This document shows, piece after piece, positions 34,005 to 47,800 of a stretch of DNA of 64,000 bases. How positions within the stretch are numbered: the stretch's first letter is position 1; each line of letters starts with the position of its first letter. This DNA is from Zygnema circumcarinatum (lineage: Eukaryota; Streptophyta; Zygnematophyceae; Zygnematales; Zygnemataceae). The stretch spans positions 5,282,505-5,346,504 of the forward strand of contig CM074804.1 in assembly GCA_037447605.1 (NCBI GenBank), written 5' to 3'. Below the pieces are notes generated by a model. That model was given only the letters and a program-made list of their open reading frames with translations. It searched no databases and was not told the origin of the DNA. Both the position numbers and the translations under genes were made by a program.

Positions 34005-37000
34005 TCACTTGATGTAGGCCACTGTACAACCCAAATTCGTGCTGCTCTCTGGTTCATGTTTTGCGACAGCGTTATGTTTTTGCAAGAGTTCCAAAACTGC
34101 CTGCTTTACAGCTCCTGTCCCCAATCCGTGCACAACAAACACAACAGACCCCGGAGCTCGACTTGCTAGAGACAAGTCAAGTTCCCTGACAGCTTCGTCA
34201 ACTCGCATTCCCCTCAAATCCACAGTGTTGGCGCTTGTTTGCACTCGAGCATCGTACACTACAGCTGGGGTCCCACCATCCCGGCTAGGTGACTGAGCCT
34301 CCTCAACCCAGACCTTGTTAACCTGCACAAAGACATGGCAAAGGGTTCCCTTCCCATAAAAAAGGCTGAATATGCTGTGCATACGATAGATGCTCCATTC
34401 GGCAGATACTCCCATACCCCCTGCATGGCCAACTCCTTCCACTGCCCGTCTCAACGAACAATGCTGCTTTTCTAGACCATTGATTTCAGTTGACAAGGAA
34501 ATTATCCAACATTCTCCTTTCTCTGGTGTAAGAGGCCATCTTTTCCCAAAACAAGCACCTCAGATGGAGACAGTTCCTTTATAGAAAAAGGTTTAAAATT
34601 TCCAAAATACTAGCGATACAACCCCAACATCCACCATACATGAAGAGTTCTGAAAGCACATTATGAACGTCAACTACGCATTGCAATTATGCATTCTGCC
34701 AGCCGAGTCCCTTTCTCTCCCCTCTCATCACCCTTCCCTCTTCAAGGAAGACAACATGACTTCATCCGCCAGCCAATGCACTTCCATTTTCTTTCCCTTC
34801 TGTTCTTTCTTTTTCAGTGCATGATTTTGAACAACTGACCTTCGTTTGCCACACTTTCAGCCTCTTCATCTGCGCTGAGGCCACACTATCATCACCCTTG
34901 ACTTCTGCACCGTGAAGCACCTCAGCAGGCAGAACCTCTTTGGCCTTCACAGTCATTCTCATCATGCCGAGCTGCACTGTAAGCTCCTGTCCGCTCTCTG
35001 ACAACTCCACGACTGTAACAGGCGAGTTTCCAAGTTTCCTCACTACTACCTTGTCTCCAATGGAAGGGACCCAATGACCATCTCCTTGGGTAGTGTAAGA
35101 GGCCGCACCTCCTCTACTACCCATTCTAGGGGATCCCATAGCTGTCAGCTCTGCTGGAGAGACGACAAATTCACTCACAATTCGAGCAACCTCTGCCGAA
35201 ACGTTCTCAAATGCCACCTCTAACGCTACTATCTCTCCTTGTTCTCCACCGCCTTGCCTCTCCTTCACCTGTACTTGCGGGTCAAATGGTGCTACACCGG
35301 CTCCAGTTGCTTCAGAAGATACGTCCATAGCCACCAGCTTCTTCAATCGTGCCACCTGTGCTGCTATTCGCTGCTGTGCAGTGGACACCGCAACAGAAAG
35401 CTCGCCTTCTTGCTGCCGTAGCTGCAGTCGCTCCCTGTTCTGAAGATCATCGCTTTCTTCCTTGATCTGTCCCAAGAAACCATGTTTTCCTCAGTCTGCA
35501 ACAAATGGAAAACAAGCTAATACCTACATCAAAGCAGCATCTGTAAGACATGCCACACGATATAGCACTTCCAGGATATTGCGGATCCCGGAAACGGTGA
35601 ATCAAGAATATGTGGATGTTATAAACGCAGCCTTTCGATACAGCTGAAAACTCACCAATGAATAGAGTTGATCTGCTGCTTCTCGCGATTTATGGGCAGC
35701 TCTAGCTCGCTCCTGCTGGGCTTGCTTTTGGCTGAGCAACGGGCCAATGAGATCGCTTGATCTTGTGCCTGCTTGAGAAGGTGACAGCTCAGTTGCCAGC
35801 TGGCGAGCCCGGGCCAAAACCTTGTGATCGAAGTTGAGGGCCGCTGCAATGGAGAAGGCGTTTGATTGACCAGGCTGGCCCCATAGGACGCGGTAGGTGG
35901 GCCGCAAGGTCTCTGTATCAAACTCCACCGAAGCATTTTCAAATCTCAAATCTGAAGCCTGCATTGCAGCCAGAGGAACGTACATGAAAAAGGTGGATAT
36001 CGTTCGAACATTATATACAATGACACCGAGATGCTAAAAGTGCAGATCAAGCATTCGTCTCGCTGTTTGAATTAACTTTCGTTCAGTAGCCATCCAATAC
36101 AAAGCAATCGTGTTTGCGTAAGAACAAGACTAAACAGAATGAGTTAGGTGCACAGAACTTGCAGAAACTGCTTAACTTGGACAGTCTTTCATGGGATTGG
36201 TTTCTGCATACCATACCTTGAGACGCTTTAGTTCTGCGTAATGCGTTGTAGCCACTGCCAATTTGGTGGTCTGTGCCAGATGGCGCAGCACTGCTGCCGC
36301 CAAAGAAGCACCTTCGAGAGGATCTGTGCCACTTCCTACTTCATCCAGGAGAACCAATGATGAAGTATCGGCTGCCTGTAATATGCGAGCAAGGCGACGA
36401 ATATGCCCACTGAAGGTTGAAAGGCTTTGCTCCAAAGACTGCACACAGAACAGCAACGCGAGCAGAAAAGGATTTGATACTTAGACTGGAGCGACTATGC
36501 TTTATGGCAATACTTCTGCATCCACATACACCCCCACAACCTGCGCTCTCCATGATTTTTGCGAGAAACACGGCTTCGTCAGAAAGTCAAATCATGTGCT
36601 CAAATTAAAGGTTCAGTTAAAGGCTTGAAGCTCACCTGTTCATCTCCAATATCTGCCAGCACGAGATTGAACCAGGGCAAAATCACCTGTCCACTAGCTG
36701 GGATATATAGGCCAGCTTTAGCCATAAGAGCCGCCATCCCCAGAGTCTTCAATGCAGCTGTTTTCCCGCCGGTATTGGGTCCAGTAATAGCAACAACGTT
36801 GACATGTGAAGCAATCTTGATATCAATCGGTACGGGTAACGTTGTTGGAGAGTTCCCATTGGAGACTGTTGACGGGAAGGTGTTCTCAAGGTCTGCTGAA
36901 ACCTGAGATATTGATGAAGCCCTATGCGACATTTTCCTTGGTTCACTCTTCACTTTGTTGGGCAATTGAAGTGCACGTCCAAGTAGCAGAGGATGCCTGA

Positions 37001-38717
37001 CGTTCGGAATGTGAACCTTCCACAAAGCATCTAAATTCACAGCTTCTGATCCTGCGTCACTCTCTGCACCTCCTCCTGCCAAAATGTCCCCACCCAATGA
37101 TCCCGAGAATCTGGGCCGAACAGCACCAAGCCAATTAGCATGGCCAGCCCGCGCGACCGTAAGATCAAGAGTAGTAATGCGTTCAAGAATGTCGCTTATC
37201 TCCAAGTGGCAGCTTGCTACCTCACTGGTAAGCATATCCAAAATAGCTGCTATCTCGTCGGCTTCCTCAGATGCTAGCTCGGCTTCTGTGTTGTTTAATT
37301 CTATGGCCAACGCAGGCTCGATAAACAAAGTAGCACCGCTATTGCTCACATCAATGGTCAGTCCGCCTGGAAGCAGATTTTTAAAACCTGCACGGACACC
37401 AACACAGAGTCGGCCTCTTCTCAGCACCACAAGTGGCCCATCGCTTGCCCCGGCCTCATGAAGCTTTCGAGCAGATTCTGTCAACATGCCTTGTAGTTCT
37501 TTGCTGTTAGCAGCACGGCGATGCCTTACATCTGTCAGTTTTTTACTAGCCCTGTCTAAAACTCTCCCCAGTGATCCGTCCAAGCAATGCTCGATGTTTG
37601 TGAGAAGTTCTGAACAGAGGTTTGCCCCCTGAAGGGTTGTCTGTAAAGGTCCCTGTCTCAGGTTTTCCTTAACGACGACCCCTCCAGCAGAAGGTACAGC
37701 TTCTAAACTTTTCCCAGATTCGAAAGGATCACCAACGACTCCAGGAACTGGCTTTACTAACATATCGTCTGCATGAAGCAATTCATTATCTAGCTCATTT
37801 AAAGGTACAAGGTCTTGGGAACTCCTAGGTGCTTCAACATCCTTCAACGCCAGTTGATTGCCTACATTTATTTGCTGTGAACTTTCACCTATACCCGTAA
37901 AAGTGACAGTAGCCGTTGTTGGCAAAGGTGATCTCACATCTAGTTGGTGGTGAAGTCGCCTTGCGGCCTGCAAGGTAGTTGCAACATTCCAAAGCTCCTG
38001 AAGTGAACAAGACATCTTTACTCTTGCCTTCTCAATTGTCGTCCTGAGGTCTTCCACCCCGGAAAAATCAAGAGTTTTATCAATAGCGAGGGCTGCTGCA
38101 GTTTCCTCAATGAGCTGTTCGCTTGCATGAATTGACATCCCGAGTGGAAGCCGACCCTGTGACGCGATAGCAGCTCCCATCGGAGTGCAGGTAAAATAAA
38201 TCAGCTGATGGCAGACGAGGGGCCATTCCAGGAGGTCCAGGGCCTCTTCGTGCACATTGAGTTCCTGCTCCTCGTCACTCCATTCATCCTCTTCTACATC
38301 CTCGTCGTCTTCTTCCACACTCTCCTCTGGATTGACTTCCGGTCTTAACTCAGCTTCTGCTGTCTCAACGTCAGATTGCCCTGGCCTAGAATCCTCATCG
38401 TCAGGAAAGAAACAGGATATCCGATCCTCAAACTCTGCAAAATTTCCACTCAAGCCTGCGTTGCTTGAAGCTACCTGCACCCTCGACATCTCTTTCCATC
38501 TCATCTGGCTCCGCCTTTGTCCAGTACCATTCTTGGTGCTGCAGACGATCCGTGGCCCTGGCAGCCGCTTCCATTGAAAACTATCCTGAGGCACTACCCC
38601 GCTCACAAGCCTGCTGCAAGTCTGCAGTCTTAGCATCATGTCTCTGGCCGTGAACTTTGCAATAGTCGCTTTGGGCAGGTAAGTGAGACAGACTCCACTT
38701 CTGCCGATATCACACAT
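34005..38717 (-). CDS. MUTS2: MutS2-type DNA mismatch-repair family ATPase with Smr domain
   Basis: Five exons, complement(34005..34322, 34840..35466, 35656..35958, 36217..36438, 36636..38717), all phase 0, give 1183 residues. An N-terminal leader rich in Arg, Ser and Val (second possible start at the MMLRLQTCSRL methionines) fits plastid or mitochondrial targeting. An acidic insert (EEDDEDVEEDEW) is followed by the core and clamp helices, Walker A GPNTGGKT (about residue 646), Walker B LVLLDEVGSGTDP (about 723) and the ATTHYAELK switch motif. The long coiled region and the KOW-like segment (GDKVVVRKLGNSPVTVVE) lead to a C-terminal Smr domain with VDLRGMRVDEAVREL and HGLGTGAVK. MutS2 lacks the mismatch-recognition domain; bacterial relatives suppress recombination and act on stalled ribosomes, while plant copies are organellar. 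The gene is divergent from the DEAD-box helicase. Confidence 0.95.
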
Positions 38718-39210
38718 CTTGCTGGAGCACCTGCTTGAATATGGCTAAAGGGACTGCAATTCAGCAGCAAACCCGCTGTCACTTGCACCTTGAGGTTATC
38801 CTCTATTGGGCCAACTTCACTTTCTGCATCTGCGCCATTGCCTGCATGGGGAGTCACAAGTTCATGCTCAGAAATATCTTCAGATGACATACCTGCACCC
38901 GCCGCCCATCTGCTGTACGTAGTCAATATGTCAGCTTTGAAGGGGAACTTGACCTCAGAGATTTACAAATATTTCGCTTTTCTTCAATAGTCTGCCCTAA
39001 AATCTTCGAAACCCTAAATGCTCGGCGCCCGCCGTCGACACTCGCTTTCTTGCACTCGTCGCCGCCGCAGACATTTCCTCACAGGGCGAGAGGCGTTGGA
39101 AGAAGAAGGCAGCCAGCCGGGTACAAAGACCGGTTATCCTTCCTTCCTGCATACCGTATTCGCGGTTGTGGAACCTTGAGACTAGGGACTGCAGGATTAA
39201 ATTGAGGAGA
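38718..39210. promoter_or_regulatory. Shared MutS2 / DEAD-box helicase intergenic region
   Basis: The 493 bp separating divergent ATGs carries both promoters. It contains AAACCCTAA at 39008-39016, a telo-box-like word common upstream of plant ribosome-biogenesis genes, which suits the helicase. A frame on the minus strand here lacks an ATG. Confidence 0.45.
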
Positions 39211-42200
39211 ATGGCAAGATTACGGAAAAGGGTGAAGAAGGAAAAGGCCGCTGTGCCAGAGGAGGAGGAAGATCAAAGCCAGCATGAAGAGATGACACAT
39301 ACGAAGGAATCTGTGGATATTAATGCAGTAAATGGGAATGAAGAGGACGAGGAGCCAAATGGAGAACTTGGCAGAGAACCACTAGGTCAGGGCAATGGAG
39401 TTTTGGAAGGTGTAAGTTTGGAAGAGGAGGAGGAAAAGGAGCGCGAACATGCTGGAGTTGGAAAGAAGGGCAAGAAAAAAGCAAAATTTGCGTTGGAGCA
39501 GCTGGAAGGTGGAGTAGCTCTTGTGGCAGGAATTATGAGTACGGTTGCCTTTGAGACTCTAGAGATTGCAGATTTGACAAAGAATGCCATAACAGACATC
39601 GGTTTCAAGTACATGACTGAGGTAATTGCTGCTTTTGCAGTTGCCATGCTTGCGGCTATTCTGGCTATGGAGACATTGTACTTCCTATGATGTGAATTTC
39701 ACCTTGCTTTGTCTTTACCTTTGGGTTTTATTTGGTCCCAAGGAAAATCGTGCTTCGTGCGTGTTCCATCATGCAGGTGCAATCTCGAACTATACCGCAG
39801 ATGCTAGCGGGGCGAGATGTCCTTGGAGCTGCTCGTACAGGTTCAGGAAAGACTTTGGCGTTCCTGGTCCCAGCGGTAGAGCTGCTGTATCACGCCAAGT
39901 TCATGCCAAGGAATGGCACAGGCGTAGTCATCATTTCTCCCACTAGGGAGCTTGCGATGCAGGTCTGTTGCTTCAACAAATAAACACGATGAGCTCATAT
40001 GCATGACCTTTGCTCCACCTCGTTTTCCTTTTCCTCTACTGCTTAACGCGTGGATGCATCTCTATGATTGGTACGTTTCATTGCTTGCTCTCAAGTTTGT
40101 AGTTATGTTATGTTCTGTAGTTTTCACATGAACGCTGTAGCTGCACCCGCATCTCCCTGTAGAAAAAAGTTGATGGGACTTGTGAAATTATTTTTCTTTG
40201 ATATAGTGTCCATGTAGATAATGGATTTGCGTCCTCGGCTACAGTTCAGAGTCTGCTTCACATACGAGTCTTTGAAAGCTGTGCAGTCAGTTGCCGGCTC
40301 AAGGTCTCAGTGGTTCTCTTTCTCGGGGTGTGGGCTATTATCATGTCCAGATTTATGGAGTAGCTAGAGACTTGTGCAAATACCACAAGCAGACACATGG
40401 CATCGTCATGGGGGGCGCCAATCGCAGGACTGAGGCGGAAAAGCTGGTCAAGGGGGTTAATCTGCTTGTGGCGACGCCGGGCAGGCTGCTAGATCACCTT
40501 CAGAACACTAAGGGCTTCATCTATAAGAACCTTCAGGTTTGGCGCGGGATCTAGCTTAAGCCACTTTGCTAATTTCCTAAGTCACGGACAATTAGCTAAG
40601 ATGTCTCATTTGTGAAAGAGAGTGCCCTTTGGCTGTACCCTGCATGTCCAGTTGCAGATCCCTTTATCGTGCAGTTGTTGCCAGTAGAGCTTGCATTTCT
40701 GGTTAAATATTGCCAGAATCAGAAGGGAATGGAATTATGTTTGACAAGGAAAGTGATACTTTTAGCGTATTTCAGCTTAGAAACCGGCGAATGCATGTCA
40801 CATGCCTATGTTTTTTGACCTTTTGGAGGCGGAAAATTAACAGCACTGTTGGTCATGGCAGTGTTTAGTGATTGATGAGGCTGACCGAATCTTGGAGATA
40901 GGGTTCGAAGAGGAGATGAAGCAGATAGTGAAACTTTTGCCGAAGGTGGGTTGCCTTCCTCTTTCACGGGTTTCTTATGTGCGTGTGTCACACCTTACGA
41001 TGATATTTCTAAATCATCTTTTTCACCTTCTGGTCACAATAGTTAATAGCCATTCCCTCATTTTGAGTGATGCTTCAAAGGAGGCAGCTAACCATTTAGG
41101 TAGTTTGTTTCATGTAATCAATCACTCTTGAACTGTAGCATTTTTTCTTTGACAAGTTGTACATCTCCGCTTACCCCGCGTGCAGGAACGTCAAACTGTG
41201 CTGTTTTCAGCAACACAAACCACCAAGGTGGAGGATTTAGCACGGCTCTCGTTTCGTAAGGCACCACTATACATTGGCGTAGATGATGGCAGGTCCAAGG
41301 TGAGGCTTAACCCCCTATGTGCTTTGAAAGCCTCTGCGAGCATTTTTAATGCATGGTGAAACGTCGTAAGAAGACTTCCTTAGAGTTGAACACGTTCTTC
41401 GTATAAACCTTGAGTTCATGTGTGGTGTCAAGCCCGAATGCCTAGTATATCAAGACCCATAAATGCATTTGCATAGCAGTTATTAAAGTGGGTTATTTCC
41501 TTCGCTACAGGACCTGGACTTTCTCAGAATGAGATGTGAAGAGTGTGGAAATATGGGGTGATGGGGGAGCAGGCAACAGTGGAGGGGTTGGAACAAGGCT
41601 ATTGTGTGGTGCCCAGTGCTAAGCGCTTCCTTCTTCTCTTTACCTTCCTTAAAAAGAACCTGAAGAAGAAGGTGAGGTATTCGTCTTGTTCCCAAGTCTT
41701 CGCAAAAACAACCGTGCTTTCTGTGGATGCTCTTTTCTTTGTGTCAATAAATTCGTTGGTGTAATGATGCCTTATGAATTTAGTTCAGGGTAGAATATGG
41801 CTCTCGACAATTTTTTGTGCAGAGTGCAATTAACTTCTGTATTGGTTGTCTGAAAGGATTGAACATAACTGACATGCTGTTTCTCGGTGAATGGAGTTGT
41901 CCTTCTCATTTCTATTTGTCCTAGTCTGAAAAGAACAATTCATTGTATAAGTGGAAATGAAGTAATCTCGTCAGTGAATGCACCCTTGAAAGCTATCAAT
42001 GATCCACTGTCCGACCCGCAGTGCACCGTTTCGCCTTCCATTTTCTTTGCCATACTTTTCTTGTACCACCCCCCTGCTTCATATTTAGTTGATTTCAGGT
42101 ATACTCGTGAATTCTACAGTACACCACTTTTGTACTTGATCTAAATTTCCTGCCCTCTTTTTTTTCTTTCCTTTTTTCGTAAAAGGAAAGAAAAAAAATG

Positions 42201-43930
42201 TAGTACTCAAATAGGTTCAAAAAGTTGTTTCCACCGGGAAGAATATGGGGTTGACGTCCACACCTATGCTTGTGGGAGAAGTGTTGATGCAGGTGATGGT
42301 GTTCTTTTCGTCCTGCAATTCCGTGAAGTTCCATGGCGAGCTCCTTAACTTCATTGATATTCCATGTCTCGACATTCATGGAAAGCAGAAGCAGCAAAAG
42401 CGCACGTCCACATACTTCGAGTTCTGCAATGCGGACAAAGGCATTTTATTGTGCACGGATGTCGCCGCCCGAGGCCTGGACATTCCAGCCGTTGACTGGA
42501 TCATCCAGTACGATCCGCCAGACGATCCAAGGGTGAGACTGAAAGAGTGGTTTAACCTACAGACTGCATCATCATCTCAGAGTGTCTTTGTCCATACCAC
42601 CGCCGGCTTGCGAAGCTCTTAAAGGTGGTCGAGTCTATCAGTGTGCTTTCCGGGAATGGTTTGTATTAGCAAATGCTGAGTGAGAGCAAAACCCTTACGA
42701 GATCCTCGTGGAGCTGTTCGACTGTCAGGAGTATATTCATCGAGTTGGGCGAACAGCACGAGGAGAGGGCAGTCGGGGACGGGCACTGCTGTTCCTCATT
42801 CCAGAAGAGCTCGGCTTCCTGCGTTACCTTAAGGTGGGGATTGAGCTTGTAGTCGAAGGAACCGGCACAATGAGGCAAATCTGTAATGAAGCGTGCACTT
42901 CTTGTTGGCTTGGGAAGAGTTAACGCACTGAAGGTTATGGGTCTTTGTTCATGAATTGGCATGTAGGACCATGGCAATAAGCTGTTTATTGTCGCAGGAT
43001 ACAGTGGGTATGTGAGTTAGCTCGGTTGTATGACTTCTCCATTCTCGAAAGGCAAGTGTTGATAGAAGCCGCAAAGGGGAAGATATCAAGAGTGTCGATT
43101 ATCGGCATTAAATGCAGAGCCAAATTCGTATATGCCAGAGAATGCTGACTGCGGCAGTGAGGTGCTGGGGTTGGCCTTTCAGGGAGCAAAGGTGCCGCTG
43201 AATGAATACGAATTTCCTGACAATAAGATTGCTAATGTGCAGTCGCAGCTGGTGAGTTTCACGCCCATTTAATCTTTAGCCTTTTCATGTCTATGACATT
43301 ATCACTCTAAACTGCTGAAAATCGAGCTTGCCAATCAGTGCTGACCTCACGATTTGCCACGCTGTGTAACAGGAGCGGCTTATAGAGAAGAACTACTACC
43401 TTCATCAATCGGCTCGGGACGCGTACCGGTCGTACTTGCTGGCCTACAACTCCCACCAGATGAAAGACATTTTCAATGTGCACAGGCTGGATTTGCAGGT
43501 AACCAACTTTTTGGGGTCTCCTCAGAAAGGGGCTTCACGTGGCTTCACGTTGGTTACTGTTTTTCAGAGCGTTCGTGCTATGTTTTGATTGAGGTCTGTC
43601 TGGCTGTTTCTTTGCACATTGACTTCCCTTTCTACCGATGTAGTTCTGAAGGCCAAGCCAAGCTGCTGCACATCCTTCAAAGGTGGTAAAATTTTGAATT
43701 CCTGCTGGCGCTGTGTGCAGGGCGTGGCAGCATCTCTAGGGTTCAGCTGCCCTCCAAAGGTGAACTTGAATCTTGACAGCAGCGCCGCCAAGTTCCGGAA
43801 GAAAGCCCCGAGAGGAGGCGAGCTAGGAAAGCGCAAGTTGGACGGCAAGGCCAGCGGACACGCCTTCAGCGGGAGCAACCCGTACGGAAAACGACTCAAG
43901 GGGGATACCCGCCAATTCAGTCGGATTTAG
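39211..43930 (+). CDS. DEAD-box RNA helicase, DDX18/Has1 type
   Basis: Eleven exons, join(39211..39621, 39777..39962, 40351..40536, 40862..40945, 41186..41299, 41573..41671, 42293..42532, 42729..42833, 43183..43251, 43373..43498, 43721..43930), all phase 0, encode 609 residues. After an acidic/lysine-rich N-terminus come the Q-motif region ([19 protein letters not shown]), motif [10 protein letters not shown], Ia SPTRELAMQ, Ib [60 protein letters not shown] and [20 protein letters not shown] text (KFMPRNGTG), QYDPPDDPR and the C-terminal [12 protein letters not shown] mark the Has1/DDX18 family. That family is a nucleolar helicase for 60S (and 40S) ribosome maturation, releasing snoRNAs. Length is close to the family norm. 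The ATG at 39211 is the first in frame. Confidence 0.96.
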
Positions 43931-44881
43931 ACTCTCGTCATTCTCTAGTGAGGCTGCAGTGGACCCCTTTGTGAGACTCAACTCTCGTTCACTTAATTGA
44001 TGCCAATAACGGCAGGTTCCATGCACATGCCGCATGGGCGAGTCTTTGTCGGCCTTGCGTTTGCCGTCTTTACGTGTTGCCCTCCCCTCACCGCGTCCCA
44101 CCTCCCCCGCGGCCCTCCCACTCTCTCCCTCTCTGTCTGTCTCCGCCCCGTCGCCGTCTCGTGCCACCGCGCGCCGCGTGTGGCCGCGCGCGCTCATTGG
44201 CCGCCTCGCCGCGCCGTGGCGGGGACGTGGACCCGGGCCGTACGGCCTGCGGCCCGCGCACCCCCCCTGCGCCTCGGAGATACTGCGCAGCCCGTACATC
44301 TCGTACGTCCGGTGTACGAGCGCGCGAGCAGTACAGCGCTCCTTCCGGTTTCGCAGGGCCCACAGCACCGCGACCGCGGTCGACCCGGCGAGATTGAAAA
44401 CATTCAGTGTCTGCCCGCGGCGAATCCGCGCGCGTGGTTCGGTCCCCGAAGGCGTGCCCGTCAATGGCGTGCGGCCACGAGCGCGAGCGACGGCGAAAAC
44501 TCTTCAGAATGGTTGTGGCAGCCAAAGCCGTCGGTGACGGACGCTGGCGCTTTCGGTGACGCGCGTTCTGGGACGGCGACGGGCACCGTACAGCGCGGGT
44601 ACGCCGGCGCGCGCGTACGCCCCCCCCCCTTCGGGCGGCCGCCGCACCGCCGCGGCGGGGCCTGTCTGTACGGACGGCCGCCCGCGCGGTGGTGCTGGTC
44701 GGGGGGTGGTTTAGGGCGACTCGAGCACGGTGCGGGGAGAGACGCGCGCAGGCAGGCCGGGAGGTATGCAGGGCGGGAGGGAGGAAGAGGCGAATACGAA
44801 CTTGCTTACGCACTGGTAAAGGGAGATAACTGGGGAGAAAAGGGCATAGTAGTGCCGGAATAAAGGAGGTTTGGAAGGAGG
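43931..44881. other. GC-rich promoter-like region
   Basis: 44050-44800 is CpG-island-like with CGTACG words (44240-44320, 44590-44680) and no family-supported frame, although long frames are open in several phases. It is the likely promoter and leader of the copper ATPase. The last 100 bases are purine-rich. Confidence 0.5.
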
Positions 44882-47800
44882 ATGGGAGTCCTACAGCCGC
44901 AGTTTACTGGAGACACGGAGGAGGAAGCCATGGACGTGGAGCTGGGAGGAAGGGAGAGTATGATGGAGCTTCAGCCTCTTCTTGTCACGCTGTCTCAGTC
45001 GACGGCGGCAACAGCTGAGGTTGGAGTTGCGTCTCCTCGAGTCTTGCGAAGTTCTTTGAAGAAGAAAGCAGGTGAAGCTAAGCAGTTAGCGATGCCGGCG
45101 CTGTCGACGGTGCTGCTCGAGGTGATAGGAATGACTTGTTCGGCGTGTTCTTCAGCTGTGGAGAAGGCAGCGCTGCGACTGCAAGGAGTCCATTCTGCCT
45201 CCGTGGCGCTCTTGCAGAATAAGGCAGAGGTCGTGTTTGACCCGCTGCTCCATTCGGTGAGGGTTGCAACTCATTATGCTGGAGTTTCCGTAAATTCACA
45301 GTGATCTCTTAGAGCCGGAGCTACTGCTGCCCGCGACGAAGCAAGTTTATGTAGATTTCATTCATCCAAAATAGTTTGCGGTGAAATTTGTGAAGTTGCA
45401 TTTTGAAAGAGATAAAAGTGGGTCCTTATCATCAGCTCCAACTGTCTTCTTTCAACCCTTGCTTTTAGGAGTCTATATTTCTACGGGTCGTCACCACCTC
45501 GAACTTACTCGTGTTTCGAAGTTTTTTTTGTGCCCTCCACAGGAGAATGACATAAAGGAAGCCATAGAAGAAGCAGGGTTCGATGCAGCAATAATCAAAC
45601 AGGATTGCCCACTTGGCGGCCATCTGGATGCAACAAACAGCATAGTCATAGGACACTTTAGAGTGGGTGGGATGACATGTACAGCGTGTGTGAACTCAGT
45701 GGAGAATGTTCTCTCAGCTGTGCCAGGTATCAAGCGTGCAACAATAGCCCTTGCGACGGAAGAAGCGGAGGTCGAGTTTGACTCGAAGATAATCAGCCCT
45801 CAAGAAGTCGTACAAGCCATAGAAGACGCCGGTTTCGATGGGGCATTGTTGGAGCTTGGGGAAAGAGATAGGATTGTGATGGTGGTTGAGGGTATGCAGT
45901 CGAAGGAGTGTGCAGGCGAAGTAGAGATTGCACTGATAGAAATGAAGGGAGTGAGGGAGGTAAATGCGGATGAGTTGTCACAGCAGGTTGAAGTTTTCTA
46001 TGATCCTGCCGTGGTAGGGCTTCGTTCAATTGTGCAGACAATTAAGGGTGTGGGAGGTGGAAATCGTTTTATAGTTTCTTTAGTGAATCCCTTTTTTTCC
46101 CACTCTCCTGATAAGCATGAGGAGGTGGAACGGAATCGCAAGCAGTTCGTACTTTGCGCCATGTTTGCGGTGAGAATCATTTTTTTTTCTATGGTCTTGG
46201 TGACAAGATATCGAGAATGGCATAGGTTTTTTGGCAAGTTAATTTCCAAAAACTTTTTCTGCTCGCTTGCTATTAGCCTGTTGATTTTCAAACGTAACCA
46301 CAAGGTTAAAGACCTTAACCTTTTTGTTTGTTGTGCTTTGTGTTTGTTCTTCATAACAGATCCCTGCTTTCTTTGTAGCCATGGTATGTCCACATATTCC
46401 AATTTTGCACGAGCTCCTCATGATTCAAGTCGGAAACTTTATGGTGACCGATTGGCTTAAGTTTGCCCTGGTTACACCTGTTCAGTTTGGTATTGGATGG
46501 AGATTTTACTCAGCAGCGTACCGATCACTGAAGCACGGGTCAGCTAACATGGATGTGTTAGTTGCGCTGGGAACAAGCGCTGCTTACTTCTACTCACTCG
46601 TGTCTGTTTTATTCGGTGCGATAAACAAAAACTATCATGGAGAAGACTTCTTTGAGACAAGTGCAATGCTTATTATGTTTGTTCTTTTCGGAAAATATTT
46701 AGAGGTGAGCCCACCTGTCGCTTGCCACATGTCCTTCCATCCATCGCTATAGATGCACTAATGGACAGTTGGGGAATCCAAGTTCTGCTAGCAGTTAACC
46801 TTCTTCTTTCATTTTACATGTCAGCGCTAGTACCCATTTCGCTTTGGCCTATGAGTTGGGCTGACAGGTAATGGCGAAGGGAAAGACATCAGAGGCTATC
46901 AGCAAGCTGCTTCGATTGGCTCCAACGCATGCTGTGCTCCTTACTCTGGACGCAGGTGAGAACGTATATCATCATTCGCGCGTTTCACTCATGTGTCTCC
47001 GGTTGGCTGCTGCCATACGTTTCTAACCAGGAAGCTATGACGGTAGCTGAAAAGTGTAAAATATAATATGTTTACATTCCTGTGACTAAAAGTAATGCAT
47101 TGGGGACGTTAGTATTGAGAGAACTAGCTACCAACAGCAGCGGCTCAGGCACTATTATAGTTAAAACTCATCTTGCGAGGCGCAAGCCACTAGGCCGTTT
47201 TTTATTAACTGGTTTGTAGTTACCACTACTTGAATGAGTAGCGTATGAAACAAACCTGGGATGTTTCTATGCATCCTAATAGGAGCTGATCGCTTGCCTG
47301 TAGTAGCAGGCGCTGCCATTTAGTTTTTTGGGTCGTTACTCTAACATTGCAGCCGTCATCATGGTAATCTGAACCTCAGGTGAAAGATAAATCTCTTTGA
47401 CGAGAGCAGTTATCCTGCCAGTTTTGTCACTCGTTGCAACGAGTGGCTGGCAGACCCATGTAATATGTAGAGATATAGGTTATCACTTTAGCTTTCAAGA
47501 TGGCTGTGATCAAGCAGTGAAAACTCGCTGGTGGCCTTAACCTAAACTCTGTTATCTTATGCCATGTCTTGTTTTTGAATTGCAGAGGGAAAAGAGATGT
47601 CAGAGTGTCAAATTGATGCCCAGCTTATTCAACGCGGAGATATCTTGAAGGTGTTACCTGGAGCAAAAGTTCCAGCAGACGGAATTGTGATTGCTGGCCA
47701 GAGCCATGTGAACGAGAGCATGCTGACTGGGGAATCTACTCCTGTATCGAAGTCAGTTGGGCATAATGTGATTGGTGGCACCATCAACATGTCAGGGAGT

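Noticed and set aside
43997..44863. Long Arg/Ala/Pro-rich frames on both strands
   Set aside because: Several phases are open at once because of GC content; no domain or splice support.
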